A stretch of DNA of 64,000 nt from Sapria himalayana (Eukaryota > Streptophyta > Magnoliopsida > Malpighiales > Rafflesiaceae), in assembly GCA_029783825.1 (NCBI GenBank), contig JAREIK010012209.1, forward strand, positions 283,001-347,000, in the 5' to 3' direction. The translations under genes were made by a program, and so were the position numbers. Shown here in pieces: positions 49,791 through 61,955 of this stretch. Below the pieces are notes generated by a model that saw only the letters and a program-made list of their open reading frames with translations, was not told where the DNA came from and did not search any database. Numbering within the stretch: position 1 is the stretch's first letter; the number at the start of each line of letters is the position of its first letter.

Positions 49791-51480
49791 TATGTAAAAT
49801 TACATCCAATAAGAGATATCATAAACATAGCAAGATAGTGGAAGTTGAAATTAAGTCGTTTCATCAAGTCTAATAATTTTTACGCAAATAGATATAATTT
49901 TACTAATATTAATCAAAATCGATCAAAACATAAATTAGTGAAATATCTCCGATATAAGTATAAATTCATACTGATGCACAAAGAAATATATATCAAACTA
50001 CTCAAAAAAGTATATACATGAATTGCCAACCAATAGGTTCTGCATGATCCCCTCTCTTATTACATTCTCAAAGTCTTGTGTGCTCATATCTCCTATATTC
50101 TAACTCAACATAAGCTTGTATTGAGAAAGATTGGTGTAGGTTACTTTGTCACCTGAGCCTTGATGATATTTTGTTTCCTAGAAAATATCTCTTCAGATCC
50201 AATATTGTTTGTATTTGTTAATAAATATGATGATTCTATATTAGTGATATCACACTGTGAATTAACAAATCTAGATTTTATTGATGGATGACGCTATCTC
50301 TTAATTGCTAGTCTAAGCAGGATTACAACTTAGAAAAGAAAAAATAATGATTAATATGTATTTTCTTAACTCACTATTCGTAGGTTTGTTTAAAATGAGT
50401 TCTATTGAAAAAACTAATTTTAGCATTAGATGTCAACTTATTAGTTTCTGGTTAAAAACAATGATATAATCTTACGGTATTAGAATGTCTATGGAAGACA
50501 CATCTCAAGTCTGTAGATGTGTCCTATCCTAGAAAGTGATCAATGACAAAGTAAGTAAACTCAAACTTTGGAAGACTAACTAAATAATTTCTTTTCAAGA
50601 TGAATGATTTAGAAGAGTCAATGCTAAGAAATGGATATAAAAGGAAATTCAAGTGATGAGGTAAACTATGGTGATAACTAAATCTTCCTAAAGGTATTTC
50701 AGAATATTTTTCTTTAAGTATGAGTATCCAAATTGTTTATATCATATGCTTATTCTTCCTTTCAACAATTATGTTGGGATATATCAGCATAGAAATGATG
50801 ATTTATAATTTTATGATCCTTATATTAAATACCGAATCTATTTGACATATATTATGATTTTTTATCATTTCTTATTTTTTTATATTTTTCTTAAATTATT
50901 TTTTTTTTAATTTTATAAAATATCTGAAAAATAAAAAATACATATGATATTTCATGAAAAATATAGTTAGATATATTAAGAACAATCATTAACAATATGA
51001 ATCAAGTATCTATTTTTTTTTTGGTAGCATCTCAATTAGGTCATCATATTTTTGAGTTATTAAATAAAATAAATTTTTACTCAAATAGGATTGCCAAGTA
51101 GGATAGGAAGTTATGTTAGCTTTCTTAACTAGTATGTCTCATGTTCTAAGGCTGCAATATCCTTAAGATTAGGGTAAAATATTCGTAAGCTAGTCAATGA
51201 TGAATGATCATGCTGGGAATATATAATTAAAAGAGTCTAAAACATTTAAATATCTAGAATGAAAACTTATTGTTTAGGAAGATACATATAATCCAATCAG
51301 CTCAAATTCAAATGAAATATTTCTCAGAATTTCATAATTTAGCAAACAAATATTAGTAAAAGTAAAACAAAATCAGAGTTAAGTTATTGGAAAAAATAAT
51401 TAAATGAAAGTAAATTAAAATGATAATCGAAAATATGTATGACATTGAAGTATCAACGATCCAAGTTTAATACTGTTATA
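49791..51480. other. AT-rich, mostly unrecognised
   Basis: No gene is supported. About 51300-51480 resembles 2590-2830. The remainder gave no readable domain or terminal repeat. Confidence 0.35.
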
Positions 51481-51499
51481 ATTTTTTTTTTATATTATT

Positions 51500-52133
51500 T
51501 TCTATTTTTTATGGGAGCACTAATTTGTAAGTTACCTCAATCATTTTGCTAATTATGTAATGATATTCGATATATTAATATTTTAAAGTATTATTTTATT
51601 TATGTTTTTAGTGTTATATTATGCGAACATGATATCACAACTAAGTTAAAAAAACATAGAATTTTATTTTTTTCTAATAAGTGTGTAGTGGTGGAAGCAA
51701 AAGACATGTGATGATGGAAGAAGAGGCATGCATAGTGGTGGCAGTCAACATGCACGGTGGCGGCATAGAGTTGCATGTTGTGGTGGTAGCACCCATGAAT
51801 GATGGTGGCGACAGAGGCATGCTCAATTGTCAGTGCATGGTGGTGCACATTGGTGGTGCGTAGTGGTGGTGAATGGTGGCTCGCAATGGTGCCATGCAAT
51901 GACATTTTTTAACAGCAACCCTAGTAGGTCGCACATGATTGTGCACGAAGGTGTTTTTGGGTAGAAACCCTAACTAAGGTTTCATCATATTTGCAAAAAA
52001 AAAAAGAATTATAGTTTGTAAAAAAGTCTTAATTGAGTGTAGTTTGTTTTATTTGGAAAAATTATAAGTTTTGTGGCATAATATGAAAAGATATTATAAT
52101 AGTGAGTTAAGTGAATGAGAATCACATTTCAAT
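51500..52133 (+). mobile_element. LTR end, degenerate primer-binding site and leader of copia copy 4
   Basis: ATGGGAGCACTAATTTG with TTACCTCAATCATTTT parallels the LTR end at 26390-26440. TGATATCACAA at about 51630 is a decayed primer-binding site. The leader has a GGTGG/GCATG-rich segment (51680-51900), then GGGTAGAAACCCTAAC and TTTTGTGGCATAATATGAA as at 14950-15070. It is interrupted at 52142 by an hAT and resumes at 55732. Confidence 0.55.
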
Positions 52134-52633
52134 GTATCCACCTAAGAAGTACGGACACGGATACGGATACGGGGATACAACATGGTAGGATACGGGGACA
52201 CGGTAAATTTTAAAAAACTAGGATACGGATATGGCTAGGATATGACATGAAAAAAAAAATAAATACAAATATTATTCATTAACATAAATTTAGATAAATA
52301 AAAAAATGCTCAAACATTATTTTTACAAATATTTAAATACAAACATAAGAAATATTAAAACAAAAGATTTGTATTTTCTTATGAATCAAACAAAATAACT
52401 TTCAGTTCAGGTTCATAAAAAGAAAAATCTGCAATCTCGAGAATTCCAGTATTTTCAATATCCATTGATTCAAAATCATCACCTCTAATGTCCTACATTT
52501 TAGATTTGCCTTCATTATAGTTTGGAGATCTCCTTGACAAAAGTTGAAGATTGTTATGGATATAAACTAAGTCTTCAACTCTTTGTGGTATCAACTTGGT
52601 TCTCTTCATGGAGTCAATAAAATTATAAGTGCT

Positions 52634-54669
52634 CTAATTTCTTTCATAACATGAGGATGAACAAAGTTGTCTTAACAATTTTAATGCAATCGATTGAAGC
52701 ATCGGTACAGCAGTTCCATGAACAACCCACCATTTAATAGGACTCATGTACCATCTGTCATTGATGGAATCACTACTAGAAAAATCTTTCAAAAATGCCG
52801 AAAATATAACATACTCGTCATTTGCTCTTCTCCTTTCACATTCATTAGAAAAATCTCTCAAAATATTTTTTTCTTTCTCTTACTATTTCTAAATCTCGAT
52901 ATGGTGGAACACAATCACCAGACTTAGCAAGCCATTGTTGACTATAATACTTGCAAGTTAAGTTATAACATTAATTATAAAATATTAAACATCATAAAAT
53001 ATTATTTATATTAAAATTATTATAATCTATAATTTAAACTCTTAAGATTACCTTGGATTAAAGGAGTGAGCAAGAAAATGTAAAAGTGTGTGACTTTTAT
53101 TCCATCTTTCCACCAAGATTTTATTCACAATATAAAAAAATCTATAGGTTAAAATACATAGCAATTCATATAAGTTCAATTATAATTAAAACTTAATAAC
53201 TTTCAATCAAAATAATAAAAATTGAAAATTAAATTAAAAGTATACCTTGAATTATCTGTGGGACTTTTATGTTCTTTCTTAAAAATAGTTTTCTTCACTT
53301 TTTTGATCATAGAATCCCACCACCCATAAATATTGTGAAGGCAAGGTTTATCAGTGTCAGCTAATCGAAGCATCTCATAAATAGGAGTTGTAAAGCTGAG
53401 GATATAATCTACATTCATCCAAAAGTATTCATTTAGGATTTTATCCTTTACTTTTTTAGCTTTCACTAAATCATCTTTATACATTTCTCATTCTTTACTT
53501 ATCACTAATTGCTCTGAGCCTTTTTTTTTGTTTTAAATCGTTTAAGCATAACAATAGTTAAAGCAAAATGTGTATCGGTCACTGAAAGTAATTTTAGCTT
53601 GCAATGATTATTAAATATTGATAATCTCATTGCATGATTTATAATGAAATTCTTGATAAAAAAAATATCACTTGAAACTTAAGCGATCCAATCACTCAGT
53701 TCCATCATATCTTGAGTGTGTGTTGGTGCACAAATATTCTTCAATGCAAGATTAAGAGTATGAACCACACATGGGGTCCAAAAGATATGTCGAAATTTTG
53801 CTTCCACAATGTATCCTGCTGCTTTACAAGCCACGGCATTATCAGTTATAACTTAAACTACTTTTTGTGGACAAATTTCTTGTATAGTATTAATTAATAA
53901 ATCAGTTATAAAATGTTTGTCCTTAGTCTCTCCTTCATAGTTTATTACTTTCCAAAATATTGATCCACTTTCAAAGACTGTCATGATATTAATAAGTGGT
54001 CTTCTTTGAGCATCTAACCATCCATCACTATAAATACTCACTCCTTTTTCATTCCAAGTTTTCTTGATTGGTTCTAATAGATTATCAATATTATTCTTCT
54101 CCTTCTATAATAATGTTGTTCTTAATGCATTTTTAAAGGCATGTGCATAATAAGAATTTCTAGCTAAGTGAAAAGACAATTATCTAGAATAAAATATCCT
54201 AGCTATCTCACCGTCAACTAATTCACGTGCACCAATTTTGAATGCATTTTCAATTAATCCCATAGTCCCCTTTCTCCTTTTTAGATCAATTAGATTAGCA
54301 TTAGAAGAGAAATTCTCAAAAAAAAGAATCTGTAATGCTTAATGTGGGTAAAGAAACTGACTTATGATTAGATTGTTTCATTCTTTGTTCAGATTCCTCC
54401 ACCATCCTTCACATCTCAATCAAATTTTTATTCGTTATTTTAGTACATGATGCAGTCCCAGCCCCTTTAATTTTCAACAAGTGAGCCTTGACTCTATAAT
54501 ATGATCCTCTATATATTTATCTACAAAAATTACATTGAAAAGTAACATTTCCTCCCCCTTTTTCTTTGTCTAATTTTGCATCTTTCGTAACATATTTTCA
54601 TAATGGAGCATTATCATCAACATCTTGAATATTTTCTTGATTACTTGAAGACTTAGAATTACAACTCAT
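52634..54669 (-). pseudogene. hAT transposase relic (BED finger, DUF659, dimerisation domain)
   Basis: Reading from 54669 down: a start methionine, then a BED finger region with CNFC, a histidine in VKAHLL and SCTKI (54450-54570), interrupted by stops. The DUF659 block at 53853-54041 reads SIYSDGWLDAQRRPLINIM, the family pattern SDGWxDxQRRPLINFM with the first catalytic Asp. ITDNAVACKAAG and CVVHTLNLALKN follow (about 53740-53850). A linker is seen at 53203-53484. The C-terminal block at 52634-52861 has KWWVVHGTAVPMLQSIALKL and CSSSCYERN, the dimerisation domain with the glutamate in ER. Stops and frameshifts separate the blocks, so it is dead, but all domains can be followed in order. Confidence 0.82.
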
Positions 54670-55049
54670 TTTATTGTATAATTTTATATGAAAAAAAATT
54701 ATATATTTTAAATAATCTATATTAATTCAAAATTAATTTGATCTTATTTTTTTTCTCCATCAATACTATATTATATTTTTCATTATATTTTTATTATTTA
54801 CATATTACATTAATTTATTTAAAATAAATTATATAGCAAAAATTATTATACTTACATATTGTATATTAATAAATATTACATAATACATACTAACAAACAT
54901 ATTCATATTTATATATTCCATATTTTAATATTACATATTTATTATTATTCTTAAAATTATGTATTTAAAATTAAAATAAATTATCTGTTTATTATATTTG
55001 TATATATATTAAACAAACAATAATAATTAAAATATAAAAAATATATATT

Positions 55050-55290
55050 TAAACCATCTAACCCCTCCCTCCTCCCGTTACAGCTTCTAACACCCTCTAA
55101 CATATATTTAAAATATTGTATTTTAAAATAATTTAAAATACTGTATTTTAAAATAATGTAAAATATATTTAAACCCTCTAACACCCTCCCCCCTCCCGAT
55201 ACAGATTCCAAACCCCCCCTCCCTTTACAGCTTCGAACACACCCCCCTCTCGTTACAGCTTCCAACACCCCTCCCCCCCGTTATAGATTA
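55050..55290. repeat. C-rich subrepeats inside the second hAT
   Basis: CCCTCCCxCCTCCCGTTACAG followed by CTTCxAACAC recurs about four times between 55060 and 55285. The open frame across it (54981-55268, minus) is a by-product of the repeat. Confidence 0.75.
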
Positions 55291-55564
55291 TAGAATTAGG
55301 TTACCTTAGGTACTGTCGGCTCCTCGGCGGTGTGCTCTTCCCCTCCCATTTGATGCAATGACAACTATTTCCCGCAATCGGCTTGTCGGTCACTCACTGT
55401 CGGCGGTGTGCTCCTCAATTTGTTGGAGATGTAGGAGTAATCGTTAATATATTGTGTATTTCTGACGCGTCAGAATAGTAAAAACGCATCGGTTGGTAAA
55501 CGACGCGTCTGTTGGTAAACGATGCCTATTTCGGAATGACCCGTCGGATACGTCTTCGACGTGT

Positions 55565-55640
55565 CTGTCCGATACGCCACGTGGCATATCGGATACGGAA
55601 TTTGTCAACGATACGCCACGTGGCATATCGGACACGTATC
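55565..55640. repeat. Paired palindromes in the hAT subterminal region
   Basis: GATACGCCACGTGGCATATC, nearly self-complementary with CACGTG at its centre, occurs at 55571 and again at about 55610. Subterminal repeats of this kind are where hAT transposases bind; binding here is inferred. Confidence 0.7.
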
Positions 55641-55731
55641 CGACGCGTGTCCGTACTGTGTCGTCATGTCCACGTGTCCGACACGTGGACACGGCAGTGC
55701 ATTAGCGTATCCGTGCAACATAGGTATCCAC

Positions 55732-58060
55732 TATAGGAGGATGAGTCATATCAGAAATAATTATTAAATATTATATTTAGAGTGGAGGCCAAAAGCTTTA
55801 TACAATATTCAAAAATACTTGTTGACTATCAGAGCTATCTAGAAGTCTTCGTGGTGTTTACGACCTATAATACTTATACTTACTAAAGAGAAGTATAAAT
55901 AATTCCTCAAGATAATATTAGATTGTTCTCTTCTTTTAGGTATAATTAGTTATTTTACTTATATACTTACTTTAGACTTCTAAATTATTGATATAGATGC
56001 TAACTCATATTACTCATAATTGTGTTTTATTTATTATATTATTTTTCTATTCTAAAAATATTATTATTGGAAATAGTAATTATTCGAGATTCATTAGAAA
56101 TGAAAGTATCTAACTTGACTCATTATTACTTCTTCATATCTTGTTTATTTATAATTTTCCTATTTATTTATTTATTTTATGTGAATTATATTTTTTGATA
56201 ATTTAATTTTGACTTTATTTTTATTTGTACTTATATTTATTTGCAAAATTATGAGATTCTGAGAAAGACTTCATTTGACATTAAGCATAGTGGATTATTT
56301 CTTCTCTCTTAAATAATAAGATTTCTTTTTAAATATTGGCTTGTGTTGGATCATATATTTGTGTATTCTTAGCTTGACCACTCATCATTGATCAAGTTGA
56401 AAATATTTCATCATAGTTTTAAAAGTCTTTTAAACTTAAAGTGAGACATGTCAATTAGGAGGACTTGTCTGAGTTTCTTATCATATATATTAGTCTGGCT
56501 TGAGTAGAGACTTATGTATTCGATCACTTTGTCGATAATTACTTAAGATATACATATGTATATATATATTTTGAGATAGATCATGATTTTTTTTCCAAAT
56601 TTTTTATAAAATAATGAAAATTTAATTTGATAAAGAAATTCAAAAAAAAAAGAAGTAATAATATATTAGAATATACCCGAGTATAATTTAGCACTTACTA
56701 TGTTAATTATGAGATTATTTATCAGACTTCATGTACCGGCACATCACAATAAATTGAAGTTACTAAAAGAAAAAATAAATAGCTATTTGAGATAAATTGG
56801 ATACTTTTGCTTAGAAAGAGTGTTATGAAATATTTTAGGAGAAATAAGATTTTAATTGTTATTTATCTCATTAATTAGATGTCATCTTTTGTCCTTTCTC
56901 AATATGTATCTTTTTAGATTTTATATTCTGAAAAGATACTATTTAGTTTATTTCTCAAAGTTTTTTGTCGAATTTATTTCATCTTTGATTGATTTCTAAG
57001 ATAAGACAAGTTAATATTTAAGATCTTGAGATATGTTTTTTTTGGATATTCAAGTACTCAAAAAGGATACATGTATTTTTAATCAATGACTACTAGGATT
57101 TTAGTGAGTGTGAACGTTGTCTTTTTGGATTGGGACTTATTTTTCATTGAGCCTAAGAAGAGAGTGAATTCGGATAATGCACTTGGATTAATTATTTTTC
57201 CTTCCTCATAGTCATGGCTAGACTAATAGTTGATAGAGAGAGTTACTTTTTAGTTACTTTTGAGCATGTTTGTCATTGGTCATATTTATTAATAAATTTA
57301 GATTACTTTGATTCTGAAGTAAGGTTTCTCTATAGCGAGATCTTTTTTAGGCCCATAAGATATATTAATCCACGAGTCTTTATTAGTATAGATTTATATT
57401 GAGTAAATAATTATGACATTTGACTACTCAAGACTTTAAGTTTATTCTAAGAGTGAGCGACATACTCAACCTACTCAAATTAGAGATGAGTCTATCAATG
57501 AGCCACATGATACTGCAATCAATTCTTACGATCTTGACCTTTCAAGTACTTTCAAAATAGACAGAACATTTGTATGCATCAGTTGGTTTCATCAGTTTTA
57601 TTATATTTTCATTATTTATTTATTTTATTATTTTCCTTTATGATACTAAAATAACTATGTTTTCTCATGAGGTATTATCTTAGTTAGCATGATGTCAGAC
57701 TATGATGAAAGAAATATATAACTTTTACTATAATAAGACTTAGAAACTAGTATCACGACATTTGGGAAGATCTATTATTATATGCAAGTGTGTGTTTACA
57801 ATGTAAATGAATATAGATATGAAAGTAAATCACTTTAAGGCGAGACTTATAGTGAGGAGATTTACCCAGATATTTAGTGTGAACTACTAGGATAATTGCT
57901 CCCTAGTGGCAAAAATATCTCAATATGAACTCTTTATTCTCTTATAGTATTTTATAGTTGAAGGATACATAAGTTAAACTTGATGAATATATTTCTTTAT
58001 GGTGATCTTGAGAATGAGGTATATATTGAGCAGTCATCAGAGTTTCGAGTAGTACATGCA
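55732..58060 (+). pseudogene. Degenerate Ty1/copia relic (copy 4) after hAT insertion
   Basis: It is collinear with 480-2600, 7990-9560 plus 13433-13850, and 40840-42700. At about 57610-57850 the reverse-transcriptase N-terminal block is readable, and at 57830-57870 KARLIVRRFTQIFSVNY matches the VARGFTQ block. At 57985-58030 YGDLENEVYIEQSSEF matches HGDLxEEVYMEQPPGF. The relic breaks off at about 58060, where GC-rich hAT-like sequence starts. Stops are frequent. Confidence 0.7.
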
Positions 58061-58069
58061 CAACTTATT

Positions 58070-58646
58070 TCTCTGTGTGGGATGGGCCTAATGTCATGTC
58101 AGGATTGGCCTACAAGATTTCGACATGACCAACATAAACAGGCACAATGCATATCTTACATGTGCTTGTCATGCTGGTCCTCTTATAAAATTGTATTGGC
58201 ACGTGCATTCACTCATCTATGTTATAATAATAATTTTAACTAGGGCACATGAATGCACACTTTGATTTTAAATTTTTATGCCATTGCACACAATCGTAAG
58301 TGCTAGCTCCATGTGCTAGCCGTAGTAGCTAGCTGGCTAGCCCAGGCCCTAGGCTGCCCTATCAGCTTATTTGTTGCAGCCTGTTATGCTGCTGATGGTG
58401 TCTAACCCAGGCTAGCTTGGGTTAGCTGTGGCTTGTGCCAATATTTACCCGGCCTGAATCTAACTTGGCATTGTGCAACATGGCGAATGCTTCAGCCAAG
58501 CCATCAGGCCTACTTCCCTTGAGGTCGTATCAACACTGCATGATCCCAAGGGATGAATTGTGTCATGTCCTGTACGGCACATTGACCCAATTGGGCCTAA
58601 AAAATTTGGGTTGTGCTAGTTCAGTACGACCCAATTGACATCTCTA
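58070..58646. mobile_element. hAT-like non-autonomous element, subfamily of 1-235
   Basis: This is GC-rich sequence ending CCAATTGACATCTCTA at 58646, a diverged hAT right terminus. It shares AGGCTAGCTTGGGTTAG-type words with 40490-40520 and 1-60. The left end and TSD could not be fixed; the left limit is where the copia reading stops. Confidence 0.5.
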
Positions 58647-58722
58647 AATAGGGCAGCATTGAACTTATCTATATTGATTCTTCTATGATCGTGTTTGCTA
58701 GTTGTGTTATGCTGATGCTTTG

Positions 58723-59717
58723 TTAAAGATATCAAATGGGCCAGGCAGTCTGAGCATCGCTCGCGACACTGCACGGTCTAGGACCATGTTTGATCTTAGA
58801 CCATGTTTGATCTTAGACCATGCTGCCCTATGGCATGGCTCGTGGTTTGCTGGGCCAGCATGAGTCATGCTTCAATCTTCTTGCTTGGCCTAGTTAGAGG
58901 TGTCAACCGGGCAGGGCCGGCCCGGCCCGGCATGAGGCACGGCAAGGTTCGGCCGTGCCTGGGCCGGCCCGGCACGGGTTTTAACCGTACCCGTGCCGGG
59001 CCTCGCCCGAGCCGTGTCGTGCCTGGCCTGGCACGGCTCGTGCCGTGGCACGCCACGCCGGCACAGGTTCTTCCCGTGCCAGTTTCACGCGGGCACGTGT
59101 GGGCGTGACCCAGTCCCCTCCCGAAAAAAAGACCGCGGGTTGGGTCTGATTGGATCCCGACCCGCGGTCCCAACTCCTGACCCGGCACGGCTCGGCCTGC
59201 CATGCCTACGGGCCGTGCCGTGCCCGGATGGTTTTAAACCATGCCGGGCCGGGCACGGTGGCACGGTCGTGCCCTAAAAAAACGGGTCGGGCCGTGCCGG
59301 GCCGGCCTGTTTGACACCTCTAGGCCTAGTGGCATGGTCTATTGGTTCGGGGACCTAGGATCGACTATGAGTCATGTGTCAAGTTATGTCGGGTGATTGC
59401 ATGATGGGGTGCGTTATTTAAAAAAAGAATCTCGCCACATTTGTCGGATTTTATTTATGTGGCCGATTGTAATTGACCAGCCACGTAAGTTATTCATCTA
59501 TTGAGATTTTACACAATGAGCTTCCAATAGGGATGACTCGGTATGACCCTAAACTATGTGAGCTAACTGTGTCATGTCAGGCCGATTAGCTAGATTCCAT
59601 GTCGTGCTAGGCACGACATGGGAATTATATCGTGTTGTGTTCGACATGACAAAGTGGCATGGTCGTGCCACACTAAAACACATGATGCTAGCATTACATA
59701 GCTCATTTGACACTTTT
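58723..59717. mobile_element. Family A non-autonomous hAT with a nested MITE
   Basis: The ends are TTAAAGATATCAAATGGGCC and TCATTTGACACTTTT. The flanks ATGCTTTG (58715-58722) and ATGCTTTA (59718-59725) match at 7 of 8. Without the nested element and its second TSD copy the length is about 559 bp, close to the other members (601 and 586 bp). GTGGCCGATTGTAATTGACC near 59460 is the shared middle block. No coding capacity was seen. Confidence 0.82.
58895..59322. mobile_element. 428-bp GC-rich hAT MITE with perfect TSD
   Basis: The ends are TAGAGGTGTCAACCGGGC and GGCCTGTTTGACACCTCTA, with GGCCTAGT at 58887-58894 and 59323-59330. It is packed with GGCACG/CGTGCC words and lies inside the family A element 58723-59717, so it inserted later. 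It contains paired CCGCGGGTyGGGTC-type sequence near 59132 that also occurs in the right end of the autonomous hAT (near 24205-24240), which suggests derivation from that family. Confidence 0.93.
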
Positions 59718-59734
59718 ATGCTTTATAAGGAGGA

Positions 59735-60024
59735 GAATAGACTTTGTTCTTTGTGTGTTATTAGATTATACACATCTATATTCATTATATTTTCTGCTCA
59801 CCATCTCATTTCAAACGCTTGGATAATAAATTTAGAAGCAAATACTCATGTCATAGGTAATTGCTCACCATTTCACTTCAGACTTTCGAGTAATAAAAGC
59901 ACAATTTGGCTATAATATTAAAATGTTAAGAAATTATATCATATTTGAATATATTTCTTTTTAGTTTTTTTTTGTTTCTTCGAGATGCATGTGATGGTTC
60001 ATCACATATATTATGTGCCGATAG
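59735..60024 (+). pseudogene. Possible copia protease relic in a repeated host segment
   Basis: At about 59815-59880 the frame reads NAWIINLEANTHVIGNCSPF, where copia protease regions have SWIIDSGAxxHVTGN. The catalytic D and the following SG are gone. The call is tentative. The segment from about 59870 recurs at about 60660 and 62089, flanking the next two insertions. Confidence 0.35.
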
Positions 60025-60499
60025 CACTGTTATCAAAATCGTACGATTCACGATTTGATTTACGATTCAGAAGGTAAATGATCTGACTCTTTAAAAGAAT
60101 CAAAAATATACATGAATCGAAGACTGGATCATTGAATCACAAATCGAATCACATGAATCGATTTAATATCAATTCTTAATGGACCAAGATCCTCAAAAAT
60201 TTATAAAAATAAAAACTAAAATATCAAAAAAAAAATTACAAACTATAGAAATTAATTAACGTTGAAAAAATCAATTCCTTCATTTGATATTATGAATTTA
60301 ACGTGAAAAAAATAACAAAATACAAAAAAAAAATCATAAAAATAAAAATTAAAATACCAAAAAAAATACCAACGATAGGAAATATGAATTAATTAACGTG
60401 AAAAAAATCATAAAAAATTTGATTCACGATTTGATTTGATTCTCGATTTACTAATCAAACATTTTAATTCTCGATTCGAATCTTTATTTAACAACTATG
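60025..60499. mobile_element. 475-bp hAT-type MITE rich in GATTCG words
   Basis: The ends are CACTGTTATCAAAATCG and, in complement, CATAGTTGTTAAATAAAG. The flanks GCCGATAG (60017-60024) and GTGGATAG (60500-60507) match at 6 of 8. Internal ACGATTTGATTT, GATTCACG and GAATCG words form inverted sequence near both ends. Related host sequence at 62180-62240 lacks the insertion, which supports the limits. This is a third hAT-like subfamily, AT-rich rather than GC-rich. Confidence 0.7.
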
Positions 60500-61402
60500 G
60501 TGGATAGTGATAGCCTTAAATATTATTGGATTGATGAGAGGAAGATTTAATATCTAGTTGAGAAGATTAGAATATTTTTATTGCATATGAGTGCGCCCGA
60601 AATATTTTATGGAAGAAGTGATGTTAATTGTTAATTTTTGGTTGGGACGAATAAGATACTATTGCTCATCACATCACTTCAAACTCTTAGGTAATAAAAA
60701 CTCAATTTGGATTAGATATGTCAAATGGGTGGGGTGGATGGGGCTCGGCCCCGGCCCGACATGTTTCAGGTGTGCCTAGTCTGGCATGACACGATACTGT
60801 AAGGTGCCCGGGCTCATGTCGGGTGGACCCTTGGCACTATTTATGTTGTGCCATGCTGAGGGTCTTCAGCCCATGTGTTGTGCCAGGCATGACTTGGGTG
60901 CCTGACACGTGGGCACAACATGGGTGGCGACGTGCCGAGCGATGCACAATGGCCGATATAATGATGCCAGACGGGGGATGACGCGATGATGCTCGACGGG
61001 CAATGGCTCAGCATGCTCGATGGGCGACGGCCCAATCCTAATTTTATCTTAATCTAGAATAGCCCGACCTGACCCTAACCGGCCCGAACTTGTGCTGCTT
61101 TTGAGCCTAGGTCGTGTCGGGCCTACCCTCCAGTTAATCGTGTCATGCCTGGCATGACATGCGAGCCCTGTTGGGACTGAAAAATGATCGAGCCCAATGT
61201 TTTAAAAGGTGAAAACATATATCGAGGCATTTTTGTGTTCGTTAAGCGAGACGTAAATTAAATAAATTTTTAATTTTTTAAATTCTTAATTTTTATTTTA
61301 TTATTTATTTAATACTATTTTTAATTTAATATTATTTAATAATTACTACTATTATCAAATTTTAATTAATTTTGTTAATTTATTAAATACAATTTTTTAT
61401 TT

Positions 61403-61755
61403 GCCCCTGCCCTTGCCTCTCCCCCTTGCCCCTCGCCCTTCTCTCTGGCTCCTCACCCTTGTCCTCGCCCTCACTCTCACCATCGCCCTGCCCCTCGTAC
61501 CCGCCCCTCGCCCCCGCCCCTCGCCCTCGCCCTTTCCCTCGCCCCTCGCCCTCTCCCTCGCCCCTCCCCCTCGCCCCTCCCCCTCGCCCCTCGCCCCTCC
61601 CCCTCGCCCCTCGCCCCTCCCCCTCGCCCCTCTTCCTCGCTCCTCTCCCTTGCCCCTCTTCCTTGCTCCTCTCCTCTCGCTCTCACCCTCGCCCCTCTCA
61701 CCTCACCCTCGCCCTCTTCCCTCACCACTCTCCCCTTGACCTCATCCTCGCCCTC
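61403..61755. repeat. CCCCTCGCC-type C-rich simple repeat
   Basis: Short units of CCCTCGCC and CCCTCGCCCCT repeat imperfectly with all C/T on the plus strand and almost no A. The long proline/serine/leucine-rich open frames here, and the Glu/Gly/Arg ones on the other strand, come from this composition and are not genes. Confidence 0.92.
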
Positions 61756-61756
61756 A

Positions 61757-61955
61757 ATGGAGCTCCATAGAGCTCTAGCTAGCTCCACCATGGAGCTCAA
61801 CGAGCTCTGTCAAGCTCAATGGAGCTTGCGTGGAGCTCCATCGAGCTCTATGGTGGAGCTCGTGGAGCTCCAGTGAGTTCCATCGTGGAGCTCGATGGAG
61901 CTCTAGGAGCTCCGTCAAGCTCAACGGAGCTCGCATGAAGCTCCATCGAGCCGAC
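61757..61955. repeat. GAGCTC-based palindromic repeat
   Basis: GGAGCTC and GAGCTCCAT words recur about every 10-20 bp through the block. GAGCTC is self-complementary, so the block can pair with itself in many registers. Confidence 0.88.

Larger units (their letters stand above)
52142..55723 (-). mobile_element. Second hAT lineage (DUF659 type), perfect 8-bp TSD
   Basis: The ends are CTAAGAAGTACGGACACGG and, in complement, CTATGTTGCACGGATACG, with many GGATACG/GACACG words in the subterminal 200 bp of each side. GTATCCAC occurs at 52134-52141 and 55724-55731, an exact 8-bp TSD. It is 3582 bp, with a degenerate minus-strand transposase. Its termini and protein differ from the 20899-24502 family, so two hAT lineages are present. 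Confidence 0.9.

Noticed and set aside
54981..55268. 95-codon Gly/Arg-rich minus-strand open frame
   Set aside because: It comes from C-rich subrepeats inside the second hAT.
61401..61800. Long proline-rich (plus) and Glu/Gly/Arg-rich (minus) open frames
   Set aside because: They are low-complexity translations of a C/T-only simple repeat inside a non-autonomous hAT.
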